Below are positions 33,527 to 41,302 of a stretch of 64,000 nt of DNA, in pieces. Positions within the stretch are counted from its first letter, which is position 1, and each line of letters starts with the position of its first letter. Both the position numbers and the translations under genes were made by a program. Origin of the DNA: Pseudomonas sp. PB120 (GTDB lineage Bacteria; Pseudomonadota; Gammaproteobacteria; Pseudomonadales; Pseudomonadaceae); assembly GCF_009761815.1 (NCBI RefSeq), contig NZ_RWIN01000125.1:1-64000 (forward strand), given 5' to 3'. Below the pieces are notes generated by a model. That model made no database searches. It had not been told where the DNA came from and saw only the letters and a program-made list of their open reading frames with translations.

Positions 33527-35101
33527 ATGACAGGCGAAATGAACATCCTCCCGCTACCGCAAACCACGCCCGCGACCACGCGGCCGCTGATGGTGAGTGG
33601 CGACCTGCTGAAGCTGCTGGCGCCGATGGAGGGCTTGATCACGGCCGGCCAGACCGCGAAAGCCGAAGTGCTGTCGCTCAAGCAGGCGGATCAGACGTTT
33701 CAATTATTGCTGAAGGTGACAACCGACAGCGGCCGCCAGACCACGGTCCAGGCCACCAGCACGCAGCCGTTGCCACAAGGCACCAGCCTGGCGATCACCC
33801 AGCCGTCGGCGAGCAACCTGGCGATCACTGTGCAACAGGCCATCGCGTCCAGCGTCGCCACCCTCACCCGCATCGACACCGCGCAACTGCCGGTCGGCAC
33901 CCTGTTGCAAGGCAAAGTACTGACTTCGCAGGTAATGCCGCAGGTGCCGGGCCAGCCGACGGTGTTTCGGTCGATGGTGAGCCTGCTCAACACCGCGTTG
34001 AGCGGCAGCACGTTGAGCATCGACAGCCCGACGCCCCTGCGCATCGGCACGTTGTTGAGCGCCTTGGTGCAGGACACGCAGACCCTGAAGTTCGTGCCCT
34101 TGAGTAGCCGTCAAGAACAACTGGCCGTGACCCAGCAACTGGTCAGCCAGCAAAGCCGCCAAGGCTCGCTGGATGGCTTGATCAAACTCCTGCAAAACCT
34201 GCCGCAGTCCGATCAGACGTCCAGTGACCTGCGCGTTGCGGTAGAGAAGCTGCTCGCCGGTCTGCCGGACGTTCAACAGCTCAGCTCGCCGAAAGGCCTC
34301 GCCCAGGCGCTGGCCAATAGCGGCCTGTTCCTCGAGGCCAAACTGTTGACCGGGCAGAATCCGACGCTGGCGCCAGACATGAAGGGCGACCTGCTCAAGC
34401 TGATCGCCCAACTGACGCCGGGATTGCCGGCCAATACCAATCTGAATGCGATCATCGCCGCCAACACGCTGGCCCAGGCGATGCCGAGCTTCGTGCGCAG
34501 CGCCCTCGGCATGCTCGGCCAGGTCAGCGCGAAACCGCTACCCACCAGTTTTCCGATCCCCGAACGCCTGTTGCAAAGCATGGACGGCGAAGGCGACCTG
34601 GAGCACTTGTTGCGGCTGGCCGCTGCAGCGGTGTCGCGCCTGCAAAGCCATCAGCTGTCGAGCCTCGAACAGACCGGCGTGACCGACGACGGTCGCCTGC
34701 TCAGCACCTGGCAGCTGGAAATCCCGATGCGCAACCTGCAAGACATCGTGCCGTTGCAGGTCAAGTTGCAGCGCGAAGAAGCCCCCGAGAAAGAGCAACC
34801 CCACGAACGCCGCGACGAACGTGAACCCAAACAGCCATTGTGGCGCGTCGACCTGGCGTTCGACATGGAGCCGTTGGGCCCGCTGCAAGTCCAGGCGCAG
34901 TTGATCAGGGGCAGCCTGTCCAGTCAGCTCTGGGCCGAACGGCCGTACACCGCCAGCCTGATCGAGAGCAATCTGGCCGGACTGCGCGAACGCTTACTGG
35001 CGTCAGGCCTTAACGTCGGCGATCTTGATTGCCACCTCGGAACACCGCCGCAAGGCCCGCAAACCCGCCTCGAACAACGCTGGGTCGACGAAACCGCATG
35101 A
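33527..35101 (+). CDS. Second FliK-like hook-length-control-type protein
   Basis: A 524-residue protein of low complexity for most of its length (Q, T, L, P rich). Its C-terminal domain (about 395-515: WQLEIPMRNLQDIVPLQVKLQREE, then DLAFDMEPLGPLQVQAQL and SLIESNLAGLRERLLASGL) matches the FliK C-terminal core that binds FlhB. The true fliK is at 57188-58567, so this is a paralogue. Its stop overlaps the next start, which encodes the FlhB C-terminal fold alone. The start may be ATG 33527 or 33539. No sigma-54 or sigma-28 promoter is seen upstream. Confidence 0.8.
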   Translation: MTGEMNILPLPQTTPATTRPLMVSGDLLKLLAPMEGLITAGQTAKAEVLSLKQADQTFQLLLKVTTDSGRQTTVQATSTQPLPQGTSLAITQPSASNLAITVQQAIASSVATLTRIDTAQLPVGTLLQGKVLTSQVMPQVPGQPTVFRSMVSLLNTALSGSTLSIDSPTPLRIGTLLSALVQDTQTLKFVPLSSRQEQLAVTQQLVSQQSRQGSLDGLIKLLQNLPQSDQTSSDLRVAVEKLLAGLPDVQQLSSPKGLAQALANSGLFLEAKLLTGQNPTLAPDMKGDLLKLIAQLTPGLPANTNLNAIIAANTLAQAMPSFVRSALGMLGQVSAKPLPTSFPIPERLLQSMDGEGDLEHLLRLAAAAVSRLQSHQLSSLEQTGVTDDGRLLSTWQLEIPMRNLQDIVPLQVKLQREEAPEKEQPHERRDEREPKQPLWRVDLAFDMEPLGPLQVQAQLIRGSLSSQLWAERPYTASLIESNLAGLRERLLASGLNVGDLDCHLGTPPQGPQTRLEQRWVDETA

Positions 35102-35427
35102 GTACCCCTAACGCCCCCCGCCAGGCCATCGCCCTCAAATACGACGGCACCCACGCCCCGACCCTCACGGCAAAAGGCGACGAAGAACTGGCCGAAGCCA
35201 TTCTGAAGATCGCCCGCGATTGTGAGGTGCCGATCTACGAAAACCCCGAGCTGGTGAAACTGCTCGCGCGGATGGAATTAGGGGACAGTATTCCGGAAGA
35301 GTTGTATCGCACGATTGCCGAGATCATCGCGTTTGCGTGGAATCTGAAGGGCAAATTTCCGGCGGGGCATGATCCGCAGGCAGTGATGGTCGAGAAGGAC
35401 ATCACTGCGCGTGGCGACGACTACTGA
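35098..35427 (+). CDS. Orphan FlhB C-terminal-domain protein (FlhX-like)
   Basis: A 109-residue protein that aligns by eye with the export-switch domain of FlhB after the cleavage site: QAIALKYDGTHAPTLTAKGDEEL against YAVALKYDPDKGGAPMLIAKG in FlhB here, and IPEELYRTIAEIIAFAW against the FlhB block. It has no membrane part, and the NPTH autocleavage tetrapeptide is replaced by APRQ. It is coupled to the FliK-like gene by a four-base overlap. Similar stand-alone proteins exist elsewhere (FlhX; Bacillus YlqH next to the FliK-like YlqG). It may substitute for cleaved FlhB-C or modulate substrate switching. ATG 35098 is chosen over an upstream frame inside the previous gene. Confidence 0.85.
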   Translation: MSTPNAPRQAIALKYDGTHAPTLTAKGDEELAEAILKIARDCEVPIYENPELVKLLARMELGDSIPEELYRTIAEIIAFAWNLKGKFPAGHDPQAVMVEKDITARGDDY

Positions 35428-35441
35428 GGTATCAACAACAC

Positions 35442-35751
35442 CCTGTAGGAGCGAGCTTGCTCGCGATGGAGGCATGAACGCCGCGTTTCTTCAGAATGCA
35501 CGCGTCGCCATTGAGTCCATCGCGAGCAAGCTCGCTCCTACAGGGTTCGGCGGCGCTCACGTATTATGTGTTCGGACTGCATCACCTGTAGGAGCGAGGC
35601 TTGCCCGCGAAGGCGGCACCATGTTCAACATCAACGGTGACTGACACAGCGCCATCGCGAGCAGACTCACTCCCACATTGGAACTGGCGGCGGTCACACA
35701 TTTTGTGTCCACCACCAAGCAAATGTGGGAGCGAGCCTGTTCGCGAAAGCG
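35442..35751. repeat. Cluster of five REP copies
   Basis: One complete inverted pair (35442-35545), then three single or degenerate copies near 35587-35613, 35653-35677 and 35724-35750 in alternating orientation. They fill the 345-base gap between two converging transcription units. The copies differ by several substitutions. No gene is seen in this gap. Confidence 0.85.
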
Positions 35752-35772
35752 GTATCAGCCGAATCGAAAAAA

Positions 35773-36165
35773 TCAGTTCTTGTGCAACTTGCTCATCAAT
35801 TCCGCCTCGGCCTGGGTCAACCCGCAGGACTGGGTCAATTCATCGACGCTTGCGCCCATGCCGACCAGTTTTGCCGCTTGGGCAAACGACAGGCTCGACG
35901 GGTCACGCTGCTCCAGTTGAGCCAGTTTGTCCGGCAACGGGCCGACTACCGCGCGCAGTTCGTGCAGGTCTTCACCCATGCGCACGTTGCCGCTCTGGTA
36001 GTTGTCGACGCGTTTGGCCAGGTCCTTGATGCGCTGATCGCGCAGCGCATCGCCCTCGGCCTGTTGCGCCGCGATCAGCCGTTGGCCGCGTATGTACGCC
36101 AGAAACATCGCCAGCGTGCCTGCCCAGAACAGGAACAGGACAATGACCGCTACCTCAAGAATCAA
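35773..36165 (-). CDS. DUF2802 membrane-anchored protein, last gene of the chemotaxis operon
   Basis: A 130-residue DUF2802 protein: an N-terminal helix (4-24), a coiled-coil segment (about 35-60), and a C-terminal helical domain SFAQAAKLVGMGASVDELTQSCGLTQAEAELMSKLH that resembles a small HTH-like fold. The role is unknown; it closes the che operon in many Pseudomonas. The start is TTG 36165, directly after the cheW stop codon. Confidence 0.85.
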   Translation of the reverse strand: MILEVAVIVLFLFWAGTLAMFLAYIRGQRLIAAQQAEGDALRDQRIKDLAKRVDNYQSGNVRMGEDLHELRAVVGPLPDKLAQLEQRDPSSLSFAQAAKLVGMGASVDELTQSCGLTQAEAELMSKLHKN

Positions 36166-36651
36166 TCAGATGTTCTCCAGGTCCGACCATTCTTCTTCGC
36201 TCATCATCTTGTCCAGTTCGACGAGGATCAGCAGTTCGTTGTTCTTGTTGCACACGCCTTGAATGAACTTGGCGGATTCTTCGTTACCGACGTTCGGCGC
36301 GGTTTCGATTTCCGACTGACGCAGGTAAACCACTTCGGCCACGCTGTCGACCATGATCCCGACCACTTGCTTGTCGGCTTCGATGATGACGATACGGGTG
36401 TTGTCGCTGATCTCGGCATTCATCAGGCCGAAGCGCTGACGGGTGTCGATTACGGTGACCACGTTACCGCGCAGGTTGATGATGCCCAGCACGTAGCTCG
36501 GAGCACCCGGGACCGGGGCGATTTCGGTGTAGCGCAGGACTTCCTGAACGCGCATCACGTTGATGCCGTAGGTTTCATTGTCCAGTTTGAAGGTTACCCA
36601 TTGCAGGATCGGATCTTCGGAACCCTTTGCAGACGACGCCTTATCATTCAT
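36166..36651 (-). CDS. cheW: Chemotaxis coupling protein CheW
   Basis: A 161-residue CheW with a single SH3-like domain pair: ILQWVTFKLDNETYGINVMRVQEVL, PGAPSYVLGIINLRGNVVTVIDTRQRFG, VGIMVDSVAEVV. It links receptors to CheA in the array. The chosen ATG (36651) follows AGGGGTCAGGGT. A terminator-like hairpin precedes it, so expression may be uncoupled from parP. Confidence 0.95.
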   Translation of the reverse strand: MNDKASSAKGSEDPILQWVTFKLDNETYGINVMRVQEVLRYTEIAPVPGAPSYVLGIINLRGNVVTVIDTRQRFGLMNAEISDNTRIVIIEADKQVVGIMVDSVAEVVYLRQSEIETAPNVGNEESAKFIQGVCNKNNELLILVELDKMMSEEEWSDLENI

Positions 36652-36664
36652 ACCCTGACCCCTC

Positions 36665-36683
36665 AAAAAACCGCCCTAGCGGT
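36665..36683 (-). terminator. Terminator-like hairpin between parP and cheW
   Basis: On the minus strand ACCGC-TAGG-GCGGT is followed by a run of T. A second 7-bp hairpin (CGGCATT/AATGCCG) lies at 36697-36714, directly upstream. Both fall inside an otherwise continuous operon, so attenuation or partial read-through is likely. Confidence 0.6.
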
Positions 36684-36725
36684 GTGTGTTCTGTGGCGGC
36701 ATTCAACAATGCCGTCGCGTGCTTG

Positions 36726-37622
36726 TTATGTCAGCTTTTGCGGCGGCTTGCTGCCGCCCATGTGCTTTGCCCCACCGCTGGCGATCAACTCGGCCAATGC
36801 GGAAACATCGAGCAACGCACACATGTGTTCAATCACCGTGCCCGCCAGCCATGGCCGTTGACCACGGTGGCTGCGCCATTTGATTTCGTTCGGGTCCAGG
36901 CGTAACGATCGGCTGACCTGATGCACCGCCAGCCCCCACTCGTAGCCCTGAACCGAAATAACGTATTGCAGGCCCTGACGGAAATCATCGCGATAACGAT
37001 CGGGCATGACCCAGCGCGCGGTATCCAGCACCTTCAGGTTGCCGGCTTGGCTCGGCAGGATGCCGAGGAACCATTCCGGCTGACCGAACAGCGGTGTCAG
37101 CTCATGCCCGGCCAGTGAATAAATCGATCCCAGGCACACCAGCGGCACGGCAAGGGTCAACCCGGCGACATCGAACAACAGGCATTCGAACGGCTCGGCT
37201 GCCCAGGACGGGCGACCGTCGGTTTCCACCGGCGGTGGCGTGTTGCTCGGCGGCAGATGGACTTCAACCACCGGCGGCACCAAGGCTTGCAGCATCGGCG
37301 CGATGGTCGATACGGGCGCGAGGATCGGCGTCGGCGCTTCGATCAACGCAAGCGGGGCTTTCTCGACTGGAGTGACCACCGGCGCGGCAACCGGTGCAGC
37401 CACCACCGCAGGTTTCTGCGCATCGCGGGCCTGTTCTTCCAGCACCGCAGCCTGGAACTCGTCCAGCGCGGCTTCAACCTCGACCGCTTCGACCACCTCG
37501 ACGACTTCGTTAAGCGCCTGGACTTCCAGCGGTAATTCTTCGGTCGCGTCCTGCAGCAGGCTGTCGAGATAAGACTGGAGCGCCAGTTGCGGACGGGAGG
37601 TGATTTTTACCGGCCGATTCAT
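36726..37622 (-). CDS. parP: ParP-type CheW-domain array-positioning protein
   Basis: This 298-residue protein has an N-terminal conserved patch (QLALQSYLDSLLQDATEELP), a long acidic/alanine-proline linker (about 35-160), and a C-terminal CheW-like domain (AAEPFECLLFDVAGLTLAVPLVCLGSIYSLAG to the end). In vibrios and pseudomonads ParP ties chemotaxis arrays to the pole through ParC and CheA. It lies next to parC and cheW, as expected. The start MNRPVKITSRPQ at 37622 is chosen; an open frame upstream runs inside parC. Confidence 0.88.
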   Translation of the reverse strand: MNRPVKITSRPQLALQSYLDSLLQDATEELPLEVQALNEVVEVVEAVEVEAALDEFQAAVLEEQARDAQKPAVVAAPVAAPVVTPVEKAPLALIEAPTPILAPVSTIAPMLQALVPPVVEVHLPPSNTPPPVETDGRPSWAAEPFECLLFDVAGLTLAVPLVCLGSIYSLAGHELTPLFGQPEWFLGILPSQAGNLKVLDTARWVMPDRYRDDFRQGLQYVISVQGYEWGLAVHQVSRSLRLDPNEIKWRSHRGQRPWLAGTVIEHMCALLDVSALAELIASGGAKHMGGSKPPQKLT

Positions 37623-37623
37623 C

Positions 37624-38412
37624 TCAGGCCACCTGCGGAACGAGCTGCTGGGCAAGCAGATGCTTGAGCAGTGCGCGGTAAGCGAGGACTCCACGGCTCT
37701 TGCCGTCGAATTGCGAAGGCGTGACCCCTGCCCGGCTGGCGTCACGCAACCGCGTGTCGACCGGGATGTAGCCCTGCCAGATTTCTTCCGGGTACTTGTC
37801 ACGCAGCACGCGCAGCGTCCCGAGGGATGCCTGTGTGCGACGGTCGAACAGGGTCGGCACGATGCTGAAAGGCAAAGCCTGCTTGCGCGAGCGGTTGATC
37901 ATCTCGAGCGTGTTGACCATGCGCTCCAGGCCTTTGACGGCCAGGTGCTCGGTCTGCACCGGGATCACTAACTGCTGGCTCGCCGCCAAGGCATTGACCA
38001 TCAGCACGCCGAGCAACGGCGGGCTGTCGATCACGGCGTAATCGAAGTCCTGCCACAGTTGCGCCAGGCTCTTGGCAATCACCAGGCCCAGGCCACTCTG
38101 GCCCGGCGACTGGCGCTCGAGGGTTGCCAGCGCGGTACTCGATGGCAACAAGGAAATACTGTCGTGACTGGTGGGCAACAACAACTGACCGGGCAAGCCT
38201 TGCGGCACGCTGCCCTTGTGCAGAAACAGGTCGTAGCTGCTGTGTTCCAGGCTATCGGGGTCGTAACCGAAGTAACTGGTCATGGAGCCGTGGGGGTCGA
38301 GATCGACCACAACCACGCGCTTGCCCGCCTCGGCCAGTAAACCGGCTAAAGCGATAGAGGAAGTGGTTTTACCGACACCACCCTTTTGATTGGCGACTGC
38401 CCAGACTCTCAT
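37624..38412 (-). CDS. parC: ParA-like ATPase ParC, polar localisation of chemotaxis arrays
   Basis: A 262-residue ParA/MinD-type ATPase: deviant Walker A KGGVGKTT (10-17), A' motif VVVVDLDPHGSMTSYFG, B motif DYAVIDSPPLLGVLM. It has no DNA-partition partner (ParB) or centromere nearby, and sits in the che operon next to parP, so it is the array-segregation paralogue rather than chromosomal ParA. It is separated from parP by one base. Confidence 0.9.
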   Translation of the reverse strand: MRVWAVANQKGGVGKTTSSIALAGLLAEAGKRVVVVDLDPHGSMTSYFGYDPDSLEHSSYDLFLHKGSVPQGLPGQLLLPTSHDSISLLPSSTALATLERQSPGQSGLGLVIAKSLAQLWQDFDYAVIDSPPLLGVLMVNALAASQQLVIPVQTEHLAVKGLERMVNTLEMINRSRKQALPFSIVPTLFDRRTQASLGTLRVLRDKYPEEIWQGYIPVDTRLRDASRAGVTPSQFDGKSRGVLAYRALLKHLLAQQLVPQVA

Positions 38413-38455
38413 TCGGATTGTTCCTCCCGGCCGACAAGGTCGGCCGAGAAATAGC

Positions 38456-39346
38456 TCAGCGTGTTAATGCGGGTGACGGAGAATTGACGGCGCTCTCTCG
38501 TCCCGGCGACTTGACCGGGGTCGGTGCAGTTTGTGTGCCAGCACGCTTCAATGCGGCGTCCGGTTTTGCATTCGCGGTACCGGTGCCGGTCAGGCTGCGG
38601 CGGACATCGAGATTTCGCGACACCACCAACACCACCCGACGGTTGCGCGCCCGGCCTTCGGCAGTGGCGTTGTTGGCCACCGGCTGGAACTCGCCGTAAC
38701 CCACCGACGCCAGGCGACTCGGGTTCACGCCCTGCATCGCCATCATGCGCACGATACTGGCCGAACGGGCCGACGACAGCTCCCAGTTGGTCGGGTACTG
38801 CGAGGTGCGGATCGGTTGATCGTCGGTGAACCCTTCGACGTGAATCGGGTTGTCGAACGGTTTCAGGATCGTGGCGACCTTGTCGATGATGTTGAACGCC
38901 ATGTCGCTGGGCATGGCATCGCCGCTGCCGAACAACAGGCTGGAATTGAGCTCGATTTCCACCCACAGCTCGTTGCCGCGCACGGTCATCTGGTTGGAGC
39001 TGATCAGGTCGCCGAACGCGGCGCTGATGTCATCGGCGATGCTTTTCAGGGGATCGCTGGCACCGGCGACGCCGGCATCGACCTGCTCGCTGTCCTTGAC
39101 CAACGGTTTGGCCGGGGTAACCGTCTTCGGTCGCTCTTCGCCAATCGGAATCGGCTTGAGGGAGCGATCAGCGTCGGTAAAGACGCCGATCAGCGCCTGG
39201 GAAATGACCTTGTACTTGCCTTCGTTGATCGAAGAAATCGAGTACATAACCACAAAGAACGCGAACAGCAACGTGATGAAGTCGGCGTAGGAAACGAGCC
39301 AGCGTTCATGGTTGACGTGTTCTTCAGGTTGCCGGCGACGAGCCAT
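38456..39346 (-). CDS. motD: Flagellar stator protein MotD
   Basis: A 296-residue MotB-type stator subunit. One helix (about 19-38) carries the ion-binding aspartate in VSYADFITLLFAF (D22). An OmpA-like peptidoglycan-binding domain follows (NPIHVEGFTDDQPI ... SSARSASIVRMMAMQG), with a Pro/Ala tail. It pairs with MotC as the second stator of pseudomonads, used mainly in swarming and viscous media. Confidence 0.93.
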   Translation of the reverse strand: MARRRQPEEHVNHERWLVSYADFITLLFAFFVVMYSISSINEGKYKVISQALIGVFTDADRSLKPIPIGEERPKTVTPAKPLVKDSEQVDAGVAGASDPLKSIADDISAAFGDLISSNQMTVRGNELWVEIELNSSLLFGSGDAMPSDMAFNIIDKVATILKPFDNPIHVEGFTDDQPIRTSQYPTNWELSSARSASIVRMMAMQGVNPSRLASVGYGEFQPVANNATAEGRARNRRVVLVVSRNLDVRRSLTGTGTANAKPDAALKRAGTQTAPTPVKSPGRESAVNSPSPALTR

Positions 39347-39361
39347 AATCCATTACCCCCA

Positions 39362-40102
39362 TCAATCCATGAAGCCCTGAAGCTTCAACTCAATAGAGCG
39401 AGGGTTTTCACCTTCGGCGATCGACAGGATGCCTTCCAGCAACATTTCGCGATAACGCGACTGACGCAATGCAACGGATTTGAGTTTGGAGGCAATCGGC
39501 AGCAGCACCAGGTTGGCACTGGCCACGCCGTAGATGGTCGCGACGAAGGCCACGGCGATGCCGCTGCCCAGTTGCGACGGATCGCCCAGATTGCCCATGA
39601 CATGGATCAGGCCCATCACGGCACCGATGATGCCGATGGTCGGCGCGTAGCCGCCCATGCTTTCGAACACCTTGGCGGCTTCGATGTCGCGGCTTTCCTG
39701 GGTGTAGAAATCGACTTCCAGAATGCTGCGAATCGCTTCCGGCTCGGCGCCGTCCACCAACAGTTGCAGACCCTTGCGCGAGTAACTGTCGGGTTCGGTG
39801 TCGGCCACCCCTTCCAGACCGAGCAGACCTTCCTTGCGTGCGGTCAGGCTCCAGTTCACAACGCGATCGATACCGCCGGCCAGGTCCACGCGAGGCGGAA
39901 ACAGGATCCAGCCGAGTATCTGCATGGCACGCTTGAAGGCGCTTACCGGCGATTGCAGCAACGCTGCGCCGATGGTCCCGCCGAGTACGATCAACGCCGC
40001 CGGGCCGTTGGCCAGGGCGCCGAGGTGACCGCCCTCCAGGTAGTTGCCGCCAATGATGGCGACGAACGCCATGATGATGCCAATCAGGCTTAGAACATCC
40101 AT
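39362..40102 (-). CDS. motC: Flagellar stator protein MotC
   Basis: A 246-residue MotA/PomA-type protein with four helices. Two conserved blocks are seen: MDVLSLIGIIMAFVAIIGGN at the N terminus, and MGGYAPTIGIIGAVMGLIHVMGNLGDP in TM3. The cytosolic loop carries charged residues for rotor contact. The start 40102 gives TGATG with the cheB stop codon (one shared base). A GTG three codons upstream is possible. Confidence 0.93.
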   Translation of the reverse strand: MDVLSLIGIIMAFVAIIGGNYLEGGHLGALANGPAALIVLGGTIGAALLQSPVSAFKRAMQILGWILFPPRVDLAGGIDRVVNWSLTARKEGLLGLEGVADTEPDSYSRKGLQLLVDGAEPEAIRSILEVDFYTQESRDIEAAKVFESMGGYAPTIGIIGAVMGLIHVMGNLGDPSQLGSGIAVAFVATIYGVASANLVLLPIASKLKSVALRQSRYREMLLEGILSIAEGENPRSIELKLQGFMD

Positions 40103-41253
40103 CAGATACACGCCTCGACCAAATGCTTGCCAATGTCATCGAGGCTGTACACCGCGTCGGCGAGCTCGGCTTTGACGATGGCCATCGGCATGCCGTAGAT
40201 CACGCAACTGGCTTCGTCCTGAGCCCAGATCGAACTGCCGCCCTGTTTGAGCAGACGCGCGCCTTCGCGACCGTCAGCGCCCATCCCTGTCAGCACGACC
40301 GCCAGAACTTTGTCGCCGTAGGACTTGGCCGCGGAACCGAAGGTAATGTCCACGCAGGGTTTGTAATTCAGACGCTCGTCGCCCGGCAGGATTTTCACCG
40401 CGCCACGGCCGTCGATCATCATTTGCTTGCCACCCGGTGCCAACAACGCCAGGCCCGGACGCAGGATGTCGCCATCCTCGGCTTCCTTGACGTGGATGCG
40501 GCAGAGTTTGTCCAGGCGCTCGGCGAACGCTTTGGTGAACGCGGCCGGCATGTGCTGGACCAAGACGATCGGCGCAGGGAAGCTGGCCGGCAACTGGGTC
40601 AGCACCCGTTGCAGCGCAACCGGGCCACCGGTGGAGGTGCCGATGGCAACCAGTTTGTAGTTCTTGCGTTTTGGCGCAGGCGACGACGGACCCGAGGAGG
40701 CCGGTGCGTGGGTACGCGTTGGGGCCGGAATCGGTGTCGGTGCTGGACGTGCCGGCGCACTGTTGCCGTAACTGCCGATGCTCGAAGGCGCCGGTGTCGG
40801 TGTCGGGGCTGGCGCGGCGACGTGTGCCGGAGCGCTGTAGGCGCTGGCACGACGGTTGCTGCGCGAGATGCTCAGAATCTTCTCGCACAGCAATTGCTTG
40901 ACCTTCTCGGGATTGCGCGAGATGTCTTCGAAGTTCTTCGGCAGGAAGTCCACGGCCCCCGCATCCAGCGCGTCCAGGGTGACCCGGGCGCCTTCGTGCG
41001 TCAGCGAGGAAAACATCAAGACCGGCGTCGGGCAGCGCTGCATGATGTGCCGCACCGCCGTGATGCCGTCCATCATTGGCATCTCGTAGTCCATGGTGAT
41101 CACGTCAGGCTTGAGGGCCAGGGCCTGATCGATCGCCTCTTTTCCGTTGGTCGCCGTGCCGACGACCTGGATGTTCGGATCCGCTGAAAGAATTTCCGAG
41201 ACGCGGCGGCGGAAAAACCCCGAATCGTCCACCACCAGGACTTTGACTGCCAT
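40102..41253 (-). CDS. cheB: Chemotaxis methylesterase CheB
   Basis: A 383-residue CheB. The receiver domain has phospho-acceptor D55 (VITMDYEMP). A 90-residue Ala/Pro-rich linker follows, then the esterase domain with the catalytic serine in IGTSTGGPVAL, histidine in VLVQHMPA and GMGADGREGA near the end. It demethylates receptors when phosphorylated by CheA. The SD lies inside a small hairpin (41259-41273). The linker is longer than in enteric CheB. Confidence 0.95.
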   Translation of the reverse strand: MAVKVLVVDDSGFFRRRVSEILSADPNIQVVGTATNGKEAIDQALALKPDVITMDYEMPMMDGITAVRHIMQRCPTPVLMFSSLTHEGARVTLDALDAGAVDFLPKNFEDISRNPEKVKQLLCEKILSISRSNRRASAYSAPAHVAAPAPTPTPAPSSIGSYGNSAPARPAPTPIPAPTRTHAPASSGPSSPAPKRKNYKLVAIGTSTGGPVALQRVLTQLPASFPAPIVLVQHMPAAFTKAFAERLDKLCRIHVKEAEDGDILRPGLALLAPGGKQMMIDGRGAVKILPGDERLNYKPCVDITFGSAAKSYGDKVLAVVLTGMGADGREGARLLKQGGSSIWAQDEASCVIYGMPMAIVKAELADAVYSLDDIGKHLVEACI

Positions 41254-41258
41254 AAACA

Positions 41259-41273
41259 CTCCGTTAGACGGAG
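41259..41273 (-). promoter_or_regulatory. Hairpin sequestering the cheB ribosome-binding site
   Basis: On the minus strand CTCCGT-CTA-ACGGAG lies five bases before the cheB ATG. The GGAG used as Shine-Dalgarno is inside the 3' arm, so folding could limit cheB translation. Confidence 0.5.
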
Positions 41274-41302
41274 CGAGGCTCAGTCGCCCCGCCCCACCAG
41301 AA

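Noticed and set aside
35442..35751. CRISPR-like spacing of repeats
   Set aside because: Copies alternate in orientation, differ in sequence and have unequal spacers; no cas genes. They are REPs.
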